A stretch of 64,000 bases of DNA from the NCBI GenBank assembly GCA_004020545.1, contig SAQE01000006.1, positions 113,941 to 177,940 of the forward strand. Direction: 5' to 3'. This DNA comes from Mesorhizobium sp. Its GTDB lineage: Bacteria; Pseudomonadota; Alphaproteobacteria; Rhizobiales; Rhizobiaceae. The stretch's first letter is position 1; each line of letters starts with the position of its first letter. Both the position numbers and the translations under genes were made by a program. Under the pieces are notes generated by a model. That model was given only the letters and a program-made list of their open reading frames with translations. It did no database searches and was not told where the DNA came from. Below, piece after piece: positions 28,970-39,755 of the stretch.

Positions 28970-29016
28970 CCCCCGGCAAAAGGAACGTCAACCATTTTTT
29001 TTCGAGGAGAAGACCC

Positions 29017-29481
29017 ATGAAAGAGATCGTGTCGGGTTTGCTTGCAGCCACATTGTCGGTTTCGTTCGCCGCGGCGGCGGTACCGGCCAACGCTGCCGAG
29101 GTGTACGTCCCGCAGGCGTCGCCTGCTTCGTCGGACATCCAGAAGATCGAAGCCCGCAACGGTGATCTTCAGTGGAGGTATCGCAATTGGCGCGGCGGCC
29201 CTCGTTTCTCGCGCAATGACGGCGTCTGGTGGAACGGCCATCGCGGCTACCGACATTATCGTCACGGCTATCGCCGGCACGGCGATTACTGGTTCCCGCT
29301 GGCTGCCTTCGCCACCGGCGCGCTGATTACCGGCGCCATCGTCAACAGCGAGAACAACCGTGTCTACCGCGGCGATGCGCATGTGCAGTGGTGCTATGAC
29401 CGCTACCGCTCCTATCGCGCCTCGGACAACACCTTCCAGCCCTACAACGGCCCGCGTCAGCAGTGCATCTCGCCCTACTGA
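29017..29481 (+). CDS. BA14K family protein
   Basis: A 154-residue secreted or membrane-associated protein. It has a signal peptide ([20 protein letters not shown], cleavage near PANAA), a Tyr/Arg/His-rich middle ([14 protein letters not shown]), a hydrophobic helix ([17 protein letters not shown]) and the C-terminal BA14K core [20 protein letters not shown] with a final Cys. The Brucella homologue is an immunoreactive protein with lectin-like activity and a role in smooth LPS; the role here is not known. The start at 29017 follows GAGGAGAAG. An EcfG-type promoter lies upstream and a strong terminator downstream. Confidence 0.9.
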   Translation: MKEIVSGLLAATLSVSFAAAAVPANAAEVYVPQASPASSDIQKIEARNGDLQWRYRNWRGGPRFSRNDGVWWNGHRGYRHYRHGYRRHGDYWFPLAAFATGALITGAIVNSENNRVYRGDAHVQWCYDRYRSYRASDNTFQPYNGPRQQCISPY

Positions 29482-29512
29482 CGGCCTCCAGTCAGTACCC
29501 AAGGCCGTTGAC

Positions 29513-29545
29513 GAGCCCGTGCCTCGAGAGGCACGGGCTCTCTCT
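29513..29545. terminator. Terminator downstream of the BA14K gene (also faces glpK)
   Basis: Arms GAGCCCGTGCCT (29513-29524) and AGGCACGGGCTC (29529-29540) form a perfect 12-bp stem with a 4-base loop, followed on the plus strand by TCTCTTT. It lies between convergent genes and may serve both. Confidence 0.8.
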
Positions 29546-29555
29546 TTGATAAGCT

Positions 29556-31049
29556 TTAGTATGTGCTCAGCGTCCGCCGCACGGCATCGCGCCAGCCGGC
29601 GAGCTTCGCCGAGCGGGTAGCAGCATCCATGTCCGGCTTGAAGCGCCGGTCGAGCGCCCAGGTCTTGGCGAATTCCTTCGCCTTCGGCCACACGCCGGCT
29701 TTCGATCCGGCGAGCCAGGCGGCACCCAGCGCGGTCGTCTCCAAGATGGTCGGCCGGTCGACCGGCGCGTCGAGAATGTCGGCCAGCCGTTGCATGGTCC
29801 AGTCCGACGCCACCATGCCGCCATCGACCCGCAGCACGGTCTTGGCGGAAGCGCCTTTCCAGTCCTTGCGCATGGCGTCGAGCAGGTCGCGCGTCTGGAA
29901 GGCGACGGATTCGAGCGCCGCGCGGGCAAATTCCGCCGGCCCTGAATTGCGTGTAAGACCGAAAATAGCCCCGCGTGCATCCGCGTCCCAATGCGGCGCG
30001 CCGAGGCCGACGAAGGCTGGCACCAGATAAACCTGCTGGGCCGGGTCGGCGGTGGCGGCGAGCGCACCGCTCTGCTCGGCCTTGCCGATCACCTTGATAC
30101 CGTCGCGCAGCCATTGCACGGCGGCGCCCGCGATGAAGATCGAGCCTTCCAGCGCATAGGTGGTCTTGCCGTTCAGCCGATAGGCGATGGTGGTCAAGAG
30201 CCGGTTCTTCGAGCGCACCAGGTCGGCGCCCGTGTTGAGCAGCGCGAAGCAGCCGGTGCCGTAGGTGGATTTCATCATGCCGGGCTCGAAGCAGGCCTGG
30301 CCGATGGTCGCCGCATGCTGGTCGCCGGCGACCCCGAGGATCCTCATCTCGGCGCCGAAAAGGCTCTTCACGGTGATGCCGAAATCATCGGCGCAATCCT
30401 TCACCTGCGGCAGGATCGCGGCTGGTATGTTCAGGATCGACAGCAGTTCGTCGTCCCAGGCATTCTTCTCGATGTTGTAGACCAGCGTGCGCGAGGCGTT
30501 GGTGGCGTCGGTGGCGTGCACCTTGCCGCCGGTCAGCCGCCAGATGAGAAAGCTGTCGATCGTGCCGGCGAGCAGTTCGCCCTTCTCGGCGCGCTTCCTC
30601 GCTCCCTTCACCCTGTCCAGCATCCAGGCGATCTTGGTGCCGGAGAAATAGGGATCGAGCAGCAGCCCGGTCTTGCGGGTGAATTTTTTCTCCAGCCCCT
30701 GCTTCTTCAATTTCTGGCAGAGCGGCGCAGTGCGCCGGTCCTGCCAGACGATGGCATTGTGGATCGGCTTGCCGGTCGCCCTGTCCCAGATGACGACCGT
30801 CTCGCGCTGGTTGGTGATGCCGATCGCCGCCACATCCGATGCCGCGCGGCCGGCCGCTTTCAGCGCCGCCTTGACCGTCGCGACCACGCTTTCCCAGATA
30901 TCTTCCGGGTCATGTTCGACCCAACCGGAAGCCGGATAGTGCTGCGTGAATTCCTGCTGGCCGGTGCCTGCGACCTTCATCTTGTCATCGAACAGGATCG
31001 CTCGGGTCGAGGTCGTCCCCTGATCGATAGCCAGCACAAAACCGCTCAT
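29556..31049 (-). CDS. glpK: Glycerol kinase
   Basis: A 497-residue FGGY-family kinase that phosphorylates glycerol to sn-glycerol-3-phosphate. It opens [18 protein letters not shown] (phosphate-1 motif), has [14 protein letters not shown] near residue 100, [12 protein letters not shown], and the ATPase stretch [19 protein letters not shown]. The ATG at 31049 follows GGAGGGAACGG; the frame upstream is not used. It is the last gene of the glp cluster, 90 bases after glpV, so imported glycerol is trapped at once. No FBP/EIIA regulation can be read from the sequence. Confidence 0.96.
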   Translation of the reverse strand: MSGFVLAIDQGTTSTRAILFDDKMKVAGTGQQEFTQHYPASGWVEHDPEDIWESVVATVKAALKAAGRAASDVAAIGITNQRETVVIWDRATGKPIHNAIVWQDRRTAPLCQKLKKQGLEKKFTRKTGLLLDPYFSGTKIAWMLDRVKGARKRAEKGELLAGTIDSFLIWRLTGGKVHATDATNASRTLVYNIEKNAWDDELLSILNIPAAILPQVKDCADDFGITVKSLFGAEMRILGVAGDQHAATIGQACFEPGMMKSTYGTGCFALLNTGADLVRSKNRLLTTIAYRLNGKTTYALEGSIFIAGAAVQWLRDGIKVIGKAEQSGALAATADPAQQVYLVPAFVGLGAPHWDADARGAIFGLTRNSGPAEFARAALESVAFQTRDLLDAMRKDWKGASAKTVLRVDGGMVASDWTMQRLADILDAPVDRPTILETTALGAAWLAGSKAGVWPKAKEFAKTWALDRRFKPDMDAATRSAKLAGWRDAVRRTLSTY

Positions 31050-31139
31050 CCGTTCCCTCCACTTCTCATAGAACAGGGGAGACGGCAAAGCCGCCTCCCC
31101 TGCGTTTTCTACATGGGCGAGCACGCCCACGTCATGCCG

Positions 31140-32867
31140 TCACTTCTGCCAGCTCTTCACCAGTTCGTCGTAGTTGATGGTGATCGGCTTTTCCTTCTCA
31201 TTCTCGATCTTCAGCTGAGGAGCGAGATTGCCTTTCTTGACCGCGTCGGCGTTCCAGTAGGCCAGGTCATGCTCTTCGGCCATCTTCGGGCCGATATCGC
31301 CCTGGACGCCCGACTTCTCGATGCGGGTCATGACCTTTTCCTGCTCGGCGCAGAGCGAGTCCATCGCTTCCTGCGCGGTCTTGGCGCCCGACGAGGCATC
31401 GCCGATCGCCTGCCACCAGAGCTGAGCCAGCTTCGGGTAGTCAGGCACGTTGGTGCCAGTCGGCGACCACTGGACGCGAGCCGGCGAACGGTAGAACTCG
31501 ATCAGGCCGCCGAGCTTTGGAGCACGCTCGGTAAAGCTCTTGTCGTGGATCGTGCTCTCGCGGATGAAGGTCAGGCCGACATGGCTCTTCTTCACGTCGA
31601 CGGTCTTCGAGGTGACGAACTGCGCGTAGAGCCAGGCGGCCTTGGCGCGGTCGGTCGGCGTCGACTTCATCAGCGTCCAGGAACCCACGTCCTGGTAGCC
31701 AAGCTTCATGCCGTCCTTCCAGTAGACGCCGTGCGGCGACGGAGCCATGCGCCATTTCGGCGTGCCATCGTCGTTCAGCACCGCCTTGGCGCCGGCGTCG
31801 ACCATCGAGGCGGTGAAGGCGGTGTACCAGAACATTTGCTGGGCAACTGCACCCTGCGCCGGAACCGGGCCGGCTTCAGAGAAGGTCATGCCCTGGGCTT
31901 CCGCCGGAGCGTAGGCCTTCAGCCAGTCGAGATACTTCTGGATCGAGTAGACAGCAGCCGGACCATTGGTGTCGCCGCCACGTGAGGTGCAGGAGCCGAC
32001 GGGGCGCGAATTCTCGTCGACCTTGATGCCCCACTCGTCGACCGGCAGGCCGTTCGGAATGCCTTTGTCGCCATTGCCGGCCATGGAAAGCCAGGCATCG
32101 GTGAACCGCCAGCCGAGCGACGGGTCCTTCTTGCCGTAGTCCATATGGCCGTAGACCTTCTTGCCGTCGATCTCGCGGCCGGTGAAGAATTCGGCGATGT
32201 CCTCATAGGCTGACCAGTTGACCGGCACGCCCAGGTCGTAGCCGTACTTGGCCTTGAAGTCGGCCTTGTTCTTTTCGTCGTTGAACCAGTCGTAACGGAA
32301 CCAGTACAGGTTCGCGAACTGCTGGTCGGGAAGCTGGTAAAGCTTCTTGTCCGGAGCGGTGGTGAAGGAGGTGCCGATGAAGTCCTTCAGGTCGAGGTTC
32401 GGATTGGTGACGTCCTTGCCGTCGCCTTCCATCCAGTCGGAGAGATTGCGCACCTGCTGGTAGCGCCAGTGCGTGCCGATCAGGTCGGAATCGTTGACCC
32501 AGCCGTCATAGAGGTTCTGGCCGGTCTGCATCTGGGTCTGGATCTTCTCGACGACATCACCTTCCTGGATCGTGTCGTGCGTGACCTTGATGCCGGTGAT
32601 GGCGGAGAAAGCAGGCGCCAGCACCTGCGATTCATAGGAGTGGGTCGCGATGGTTTCCGACACGACCTTGATGTCCATGCCGGCAAACGGCTTGGCGGCG
32701 TCGATGAACCACTGCATCTCCTTCTCCTGATCGGCGCGCGAGAGCGTCGAGAGCGGACCGATCTCCTTGTCCAAGAAAGCCTTGGCCTCGTCCATACCGG
32801 CATAGGCGTTGCCAGCCCCGAGCAACAGGACAATGGCGGTCGTTGATGTTAAAATTTGCCGTCGCAT
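31140..32867 (-). CDS. glpV: Glycerol ABC transporter substrate-binding protein
   Basis: A 575-residue periplasmic binding protein with a Sec signal peptide (MRRQILTSTTAIVLLLGAGN, cleavage after AYA, about residue 23). It is large for the family but matches the CUT1-type GlpV proteins: GWVNDSDLIGTHWRYQQ, QFANLYWFRYDWF and LGWRFTDAWLSM are seen. In Rhizobium leguminosarum GlpV is the glycerol-binding component of GlpSTPQUV. AACGGAGGAAACAC precedes the ATG. A hairpin lies between glpU and glpV, which could help produce extra binding protein relative to the membrane parts. Confidence 0.92.
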   Translation of the reverse strand: MRRQILTSTTAIVLLLGAGNAYAGMDEAKAFLDKEIGPLSTLSRADQEKEMQWFIDAAKPFAGMDIKVVSETIATHSYESQVLAPAFSAITGIKVTHDTIQEGDVVEKIQTQMQTGQNLYDGWVNDSDLIGTHWRYQQVRNLSDWMEGDGKDVTNPNLDLKDFIGTSFTTAPDKKLYQLPDQQFANLYWFRYDWFNDEKNKADFKAKYGYDLGVPVNWSAYEDIAEFFTGREIDGKKVYGHMDYGKKDPSLGWRFTDAWLSMAGNGDKGIPNGLPVDEWGIKVDENSRPVGSCTSRGGDTNGPAAVYSIQKYLDWLKAYAPAEAQGMTFSEAGPVPAQGAVAQQMFWYTAFTASMVDAGAKAVLNDDGTPKWRMAPSPHGVYWKDGMKLGYQDVGSWTLMKSTPTDRAKAAWLYAQFVTSKTVDVKKSHVGLTFIRESTIHDKSFTERAPKLGGLIEFYRSPARVQWSPTGTNVPDYPKLAQLWWQAIGDASSGAKTAQEAMDSLCAEQEKVMTRIEKSGVQGDIGPKMAEEHDLAYWNADAVKKGNLAPQLKIENEKEKPITINYDELVKSWQK

Positions 32868-32902
32868 GTGTTTCCTCCGTTTTAGGTTTCAAGTGCGATT
32901 CT

Positions 32903-32931
32903 GGAGCGGCCGCCCAGCACGCGACCGCTCC
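32903..32931. other. Intercistronic hairpin between glpU and glpV
   Basis: GGAGCGGCCGC and GCGACCGCTCC pair with one mismatch around a 7-base loop. It has no T-run, so it is not a classical terminator. Placed just before the gene of the binding protein, it may stabilise the glpV message; this is inference. Confidence 0.5.
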
Positions 32932-32945
32932 GACAGTTTCCCCCT

Positions 32946-33233
32946 CTATACGTAGCGGAACACGCCGATGGCGTAGACTACGGAGAGAGCGAGAGCCCAC
33001 CACAGGTTGGGTCCGACAAGACCCAGCCAAGCGAGATGGATGAAGGCGCTGCCGAGCAGCGACAGGAAGAGACGGTCGCCGCGCGTCGTCTCGAAGCGCA
33101 GGATGCCGACACGCGGATTGCCGCCCGGCGAAGCATATTCCCAGGCCGCCATGCCGAAGAGCAGCAGAAAGATGGTTCCGAAGAAGGCCGCCGTCGGCCA
33201 GGTCCACGCCATCCAGGAGAGGTCGAGGTTCAT
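32946..33233 (-). CDS. glpU: Small membrane protein GlpU (DUF2160) of the glycerol transporter
   Basis: A 95-residue protein with three hydrophobic segments (about residues 14-32, 58-75 and 78-93) separated by YASPGGNPRVGILRFETTRGDRL, the DUF2160 pattern. glpU lies between permease and binding-protein genes in rhizobial glp operons; its exact role is not established. The ATG at 33233 is chosen because GGGGAGG stands 8 bases upstream; an ATG at 33239 overlaps the glpQ stop but is too close to that site. The coding frame lies within a longer open frame that is mostly the shadow of glpQ. Confidence 0.85.
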   Translation of the reverse strand: MNLDLSWMAWTWPTAAFFGTIFLLLFGMAAWEYASPGGNPRVGILRFETTRGDRLFLSLLGSAFIHLAWLGLVGPNLWWALALSVVYAIGVFRYV

Positions 33234-33235
33234 GA

Positions 33236-34150
33236 TCATACCCTCCCCAGGGCGAAGCCTTTGGCGATATAGTTGCGGACGAACCAGATAACGAGAGCGC
33301 CGGGGATCAGCGTCAGCACGCCGGCAGCGGCGAGCAGGCCCCAGTCCATGCCGGCGGCCGAGACGGTGCGCGTCATGGTGGCGGCGATCGGCTTGGCATC
33401 GGTGGTGGTCAGCGTACGCGCGATCAAGAGTTCCACCCATGAGAACATGAAGCAGAAGAAACAGGCGACACCGATGCCGCTGGCAATCAGCGGCATGAAG
33501 ATCTTGATGAAGAAGCGCGGGAAAGAATAGCCGTCGATATAGGCGGTCTCGTCGATCTCCTTCGGCACGCCTGACATGAACCCTTCGAGAATCCACACTG
33601 CCAGCGGCACGTTGAACAGGCAGTGCGCCAGCGCCACCGCGATATGGGTGTCGATCAGACCGAAGGCCGAATAGAGCTGGAAGAACGGCAACGCAAACAC
33701 CGCCGGCGGGGCCATGCGGTTGGTGAGCAGCCAGAAGAACAGGTGCTTGTCGCCAAGGAAACGGTAGCGCGAAAAGGCGTAGGCCGCCGGCAGCGCCACG
33801 GTTACCGAGATCACCATGTTCATGACCACATAGGTGATCGAGTTGATGTAGCCCGAATACCAGGACGCATCGGTGAAGATGGTGCGATAATTGGCGAGCG
33901 TCGGCGCGTGCGGATAGAGCGTCAGCGATGACACGATCTCGCCATTGGTCTTGAAGCTCATATTGATGAGCCAATAGATCGGCAGCAGGATCAGGATGAT
34001 GTAGAGCGTCGGCACGATCCACCACCAGCGCGATTCCTCGCCACGGCGACGCATCAGCCTTGCGACCTCGTCCTGCGACAGCGTGCTGCCCACGCCTTCC
34101 GAAACGGTTGTCTCGCTCACTCGGTCGGTTCTTTCGTTGGCGCCAGTCAT
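33236..34150 (-). CDS. glpQ: Glycerol ABC transporter permease GlpQ
   Basis: A 304-residue inner-membrane permease with six predicted helices, the first at about residues 45-66. The cytoplasmic EAA loop reads EIDETAYIDGYSFPRFFIKI, which docks on the ATPases. It is a MalG-like carbohydrate-class permease. The first 40 residues are polar and Arg/Glu-rich, a longer cytoplasmic tail than usual. It starts one base after the glpP stop and shares overlap with glpU. The symbol follows rhizobial glycerol-transporter usage and is unrelated to E. coli glpQ phosphodiesterase. Confidence 0.93.
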   Translation of the reverse strand: MTGANERTDRVSETTVSEGVGSTLSQDEVARLMRRRGEESRWWWIVPTLYIILILLPIYWLINMSFKTNGEIVSSLTLYPHAPTLANYRTIFTDASWYSGYINSITYVVMNMVISVTVALPAAYAFSRYRFLGDKHLFFWLLTNRMAPPAVFALPFFQLYSAFGLIDTHIAVALAHCLFNVPLAVWILEGFMSGVPKEIDETAYIDGYSFPRFFIKIFMPLIASGIGVACFFCFMFSWVELLIARTLTTTDAKPIAATMTRTVSAAGMDWGLLAAAGVLTLIPGALVIWFVRNYIAKGFALGRV

Positions 34151-34151
34151 T

Positions 34152-36086
<1,935 letters not shown>

Positions 36087-36096
36087 TGCTTCCTCC

Positions 36097-37176
36097 TCAG
36101 GCCGCCAGCTTCGACGCTGTCACGGCGCGGCCGTTCTGGTCGAACACCATGATGTGGCGCGGGTCAATGAACACCTCGACCTCGTCGTCCGTCTCGAAAT
36201 CGAGGATGCCGTGCGCCAGCATCACCCAGCGCGCATCGGCGAAGTCGAGATGGACGAAGCTCTCCGAGCCGGTGATCTCGGTGATGGTGACCTTGGCCCG
36301 CACCGGCACGGCGCTGGCATTGGGACGCTCGAGCGACAGATGATGCGGCTGGAAGCCGATCGTGTAGCTGGCATCCGGAATGGCGAGCAGCTCCGGCGGC
36401 ACCGGCAGCTTGACGCCGCCTTCGAGCAGGAAATCCGATCCCTTTTTGGCGAGCACGATCGTGTTGAGCGGCGGGTCGGCGAAGGTCCTGGCCGTTACCA
36501 GGTCGGCCGGCCTGCGGAACAATTCGATGGTCGGCCCGAATTGCGTGACGCGCCCCTCTGAAAGGGTGGCCGTGTTGCCGCCGAGCAAAAGCGCCTCGTG
36601 CGGCTCGGTCGTGGCATAGACGAAGATCGTGCCGGCAGCGGCGAAGATCTTCGGTAGTTCGGCGCGCAATTCCTCGCGCAGCTTGTAGTCGAGATTGGCC
36701 AAAGGCTCGTCGAGCAGGACGAGGCTGGCGTTCTTGACGATGGCACGGGCGAGCGCGGTGCGCTGCTGCTGGCCGCCGGACAGGCTGAGCGGCGTGCGGT
36801 CGAGATAGGGCGTGAGCTTCAGCAGCGCGGCGGCGTTGCGCACTTCCTTGTCGATCTTGGCCTGCTCGACGCCCGCGACCCGGAGCGGCGAGGCGATATT
36901 CTCGTAGACGGTCATCGCCGGATAGTTGATGAACTGCTGGTAGACCATGGCGACATTGCGCTTCTGCACCGGCTGTCCGGTGACATCCTTGCCGTCGAAC
37001 CACACCGAGCCGGCGCTCGGCGCGTCGAGGCCGGCCATCAGCCGCATCAGGCTGGTCTTGCCGGAAAGCGTCGGTCCGAGCAGGACGTTCAACGAGCCGT
37101 GCTGAAGCGTCAGCGACACGTCGCGGATATGCTCCTGCGCGCCGACCGTCTTCGTCACGTTCCTCAGTTCCAGCAT
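36097..37176 (-). CDS. glpS: Glycerol ABC transporter ATP-binding protein GlpS (H-loop replaced)
   Basis: A 359-residue ATPase with a nucleotide-binding domain and a C-terminal TOBE region. Walker A is 34-41 GPTLSGKT, the signature is canonical (132-136 LSGGQ), and Walker B ends LLDE157. At the H-loop, where MalK has VTHD, this protein reads ATTE with T190 replacing the catalytic His. It therefore appears complementary to GlpT, which has the His but a broken signature. The ATG at 37176 is preferred over GTG at 37179; GGAGGAGG lies upstream. glpD is 39 bases upstream. Confidence 0.93.
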   Translation of the reverse strand: MLELRNVTKTVGAQEHIRDVSLTLQHGSLNVLLGPTLSGKTSLMRLMAGLDAPSAGSVWFDGKDVTGQPVQKRNVAMVYQQFINYPAMTVYENIASPLRVAGVEQAKIDKEVRNAAALLKLTPYLDRTPLSLSGGQQQRTALARAIVKNASLVLLDEPLANLDYKLREELRAELPKIFAAAGTIFVYATTEPHEALLLGGNTATLSEGRVTQFGPTIELFRRPADLVTARTFADPPLNTIVLAKKGSDFLLEGGVKLPVPPELLAIPDASYTIGFQPHHLSLERPNASAVPVRAKVTITEITGSESFVHLDFADARWVMLAHGILDFETDDEVEVFIDPRHIMVFDQNGRAVTASKLAA

Positions 37177-37215
37177 CACGCCTCCTCCCAGGCCCTGCGC
37201 ATTACCGGGCGGTCC

Positions 37216-38736
37216 TCATTCGGCCGCCGCGACGTGGCGCCGGCCACGCATGAATTCTTCCAAGGCCGTCGTCTGCTCGCGGCTGAAATGCAGGCCGCGC
37301 TTGGTCCTGCGCCACAGCACGTCCTCGGCGGTGACGGCCCATTCGTTCTCGACGAGATAGCGCACCTCGGCCTCGTAAAGGTCGGCGCCGAAATTGCGAC
37401 CGAGATCGGCATACGACTTGGCAAGCCCGAGCAACTTCTCGGCACGCGTACCGTAGAGTCGGGTGAGCCTGCGCGCCAGCCGCTGGTCGAGGAATGGATA
37501 GGCGTTCTTGAGCCTCGATACCTGCGCGTCGAAACCGGTCGCCGGGAAATCGCCGCCGGGCAGCGGCGCGTTGGCGGTCCATGGTTTGCCGCGCTTGCCG
37601 AGAAAACCTTCGATCTTCTCCAGCATCGATTCCGCCAGCCGGCGGAACGTCGTGATCTTGCCGCCGAATGAATTGAGCAAGGGGGCCGCGCCCTCCCCGC
37701 CATCGGCCTTCAGCACATAGTCGCGCGTCGCTTCCTGCGCCTTCGAGGCGCCGTCATCATAGAGCGGGCGTACCGCCGAATAGGTCCAGACGATGTCCGA
37801 ACGCTTGACGGCTTGAGCGAAATATTCGCTTGCTGCGGCGCAGAGATAGTCGATCTCGGCATCGCTGATCTTCACGTCATGCGGATCGCCCGGATAGTCG
37901 CGGTCGGTGGTGCCGATCAGCGTGAACTCTTCCTCGTAAGGAATGGCGAAGATGATGCGCCCGTCCTTGTTCTGGAAGAAATAGGCGCGCGGATCGTCGA
38001 ACTTCTTGCGGATGACGATGTGGCTACCCTGCACCAGTCGGACATTGTGCACATCGTTCTGGCCGACCGCCTTTGCCAGCACCTGGTCGACCCAGGGCCC
38101 GGCGGCGTTGACGAGAAGGCGAGCGCGAACTTCCTCGGTCTCGCCGGTCAGCACATTCTGGATCTTGATCGTCCACAGCGCCCCGTCGCGGCGCGCGCTC
38201 ACCACTTTGGTTCGGGTGCGGATGATGGCGCCTCGGTCGGCCGCGTCGCGGGCATTTAGCGCCACCAGGCGGGCATCGTTGACCCAGCCGTCCGAATATT
38301 CGAAGGCCTTGCGGAAGAGCGGTTTCAGTGGCTTGCCGGCCGGATCGGTGGCCATGTCCAGCGTTTTCGTCGCCGGCAGCAGCTTGCGCCCGCCGATATG
38401 GTCGTAGAGGAACAGGCCGAGCCGGATGAGCCATGCTGGACGCAAGCCCTTGGCGTAGGGAAGCACGAAGCGCATCGGCCAGATGATATGCGGCGCGTTC
38501 TTCCACAGGATCTCGCGCTCCATCAGCGCTTCGCGCACCAGCCGGAATTCATAGAACTCGAGATAGCGCAGGCCGCCATGGATCAGCTTGGTCGAGCCGG
38601 ACGAAGTCCCGCTGGCGAGATCGTTCATCTCGGCCAGGAAAACCGAAAATCCGCGGCCAACGGCGTCACGGGCGATGCCGCAGCCGTTGATGCCGCCACC
38701 TATGACGAAAATGTCATGGATCGGTGATGCGTCCAC
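37216..38736 (-). CDS. glpD: Aerobic glycerol-3-phosphate dehydrogenase
   Basis: A 506-residue FAD enzyme that oxidises sn-glycerol-3-phosphate to DHAP and feeds electrons to quinones at the membrane. The FAD-binding motif is FVIGGGINGCGIARDA near the N-terminus, followed by ASGTSSGSTKLIHGGLRYLE, a family signature; the C-terminal domain carries AEVRYLVENEWAVTAEDVLWRRT. The GTG start at 38736 has GGAGGAACC at good distance. It begins the transporter-containing operon downstream of the operator region 38774-38828. Confidence 0.96.
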   Translation of the reverse strand: MDASPIHDIFVIGGGINGCGIARDAVGRGFSVFLAEMNDLASGTSSGSTKLIHGGLRYLEFYEFRLVREALMEREILWKNAPHIIWPMRFVLPYAKGLRPAWLIRLGLFLYDHIGGRKLLPATKTLDMATDPAGKPLKPLFRKAFEYSDGWVNDARLVALNARDAADRGAIIRTRTKVVSARRDGALWTIKIQNVLTGETEEVRARLLVNAAGPWVDQVLAKAVGQNDVHNVRLVQGSHIVIRKKFDDPRAYFFQNKDGRIIFAIPYEEEFTLIGTTDRDYPGDPHDVKISDAEIDYLCAAASEYFAQAVKRSDIVWTYSAVRPLYDDGASKAQEATRDYVLKADGGEGAAPLLNSFGGKITTFRRLAESMLEKIEGFLGKRGKPWTANAPLPGGDFPATGFDAQVSRLKNAYPFLDQRLARRLTRLYGTRAEKLLGLAKSYADLGRNFGADLYEAEVRYLVENEWAVTAEDVLWRRTKRGLHFSREQTTALEEFMRGRRHVAAAE

Positions 38737-38773
38737 AGGGTTCCTCCGCGATTTCGCATTGCACCATTTTTGT

Positions 38774-38828
38774 GTTTCGCGAAACCGTGATGGATTATTT
38801 CGAACTAAGAACGAATGTCAAACGAAAT
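38774..38828. promoter_or_regulatory. Probable GlpR operator cluster upstream of glpD
   Basis: GTTTCGCGAAAC (38774-38785) is a perfect 12-bp palindrome. AACGAAT (38810-38816) and AACGAAA (38821-38827) are direct repeats about one helical turn apart, equivalent to TTTCGTT/ATTCGTT on the transcribed strand. DeoR-family repressors bind such TTCG(T/A)-type repeats. The cluster lies 38-92 bases ahead of glpD, and the same TTTCGTT motif occurs ahead of glpR. Confidence 0.6.
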
Positions 38829-38863
38829 ATCACAGGCGTGTGACACGACCCGTGAGACGACAC

Positions 38864-39631
38864 TTATTCCAGCGCCGTCTCGATCAAACGAACCTCGTTT
38901 TCCTCGCAGATCCTGCGCACCGAAGGGATGTCGCAACGGTCGGTGATGAAGGTGTTGACCTGTGACAGGTGGCCGATGCGAACCGGCGCCGTGCGCTCGA
39001 ATTTGGTCTGGTCGGAGACGAGAATCACGTGACGCGCATTGGCGATGATGGCTTGCGCCACCTTCACCTCGCGAAAATCGAAGTCGAGCAGCGCGCCGTC
39101 ATGGTCGATGGCCGAGGCACCGATGACGGCGTAGTCGACCTTGAACTGGCGGATGAAATCGACGGCCGCCTCGCCGACAACGCCGCCATCGGAGCCGCGC
39201 ACCACGCCACCGGCGATCACCACCTCGATCGAAGGATAGATGCGCATCCTATTGGCAACATTGATGTTATTGGTGATGACCATAAGCCCGTCATGGTCAA
39301 GAAGCGCCTTCGAAACGGCTTCCGTCGTGGTGCCGATATTGATGAAAAGCGAGGCGTTGTCGGGGATCAGCCGGGCCGCGGCGCGGCCGATCGCCTCCTT
39401 CTCATCGGCGGCGATCTTGCGCCGCGCCTCATATTCCATGTTCTCGATGCCGGAGGGAAACAGCGCCCCGCCATGAATGCGCGTCAGCAACCGCTGGTCG
39501 CAGAGATCGTTGAGGTCCTTGCGGATGGTCTGCGGCGTCACATTGAAATGTGTGGCTAGGTCTTCGACCAGCACCCGACCATGGTCCTTCGCCATCTGGA
39601 TGATTTCAGCATGGCGTGGCGAAAGAAACAT
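38864..39631 (-). CDS. glpR: DeoR/GlpR family transcriptional repressor of glycerol use
   Basis: A 255-residue regulator. The N-terminal winged helix (about residues 4-58) reads RHAEIIQMAKDHGRV, then FNVTPQTIRKDLNDLC as the recognition helix. The C-terminal sugar-phosphate sensor has INIGTTTEAVSKALLD and GAEAID-like AVIGASAIDHDGALLDFD. In the family glycerol-3-phosphate releases the repressor. The ATG at 39631 has GGAGG 7 bases upstream; an upstream frame to 39682 runs through the operator and is not used. It is upstream of glpD on the same strand, with operator-like sequences before both genes. Confidence 0.93.
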   Translation of the reverse strand: MFLSPRHAEIIQMAKDHGRVLVEDLATHFNVTPQTIRKDLNDLCDQRLLTRIHGGALFPSGIENMEYEARRKIAADEKEAIGRAAARLIPDNASLFINIGTTTEAVSKALLDHDGLMVITNNINVANRMRIYPSIEVVIAGGVVRGSDGGVVGEAAVDFIRQFKVDYAVIGASAIDHDGALLDFDFREVKVAQAIIANARHVILVSDQTKFERTAPVRIGHLSQVNTFITDRCDIPSVRRICEENEVRLIETALE

Positions 39632-39643
39632 CCGGCGTCCTCC

Positions 39644-39679
39644 GTTTTCGTTTTTCTGGTCTATATCGGAAAACGAAAG
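39644..39679. promoter_or_regulatory. Probable GlpR autoregulatory operator
   Basis: GTTTTCGTTTTTC (39644-39656) and GAAAACGAAAG (39669-39679) form an interrupted inverted repeat directly ahead of the glpR ribosome-binding site. The half-site TTTCGTTTTC resembles the motif upstream of glpD, suggesting GlpR controls its own gene. Confidence 0.55.
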
Positions 39680-39755
39680 CAATGAAAAGGCATGAGCCGG
39701 CTAATGAAATCGGTATGATCACAAAGGCAAACCGGTCCGCAACCGGCGCGCCGTC

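Noticed and set aside
29991-31985. 664-codon plus-strand open frame across glpK and glpV
   Set aside because: It spans two real genes and their gap on the other strand, with low-complexity Arg/Gly/Asp/Val content.
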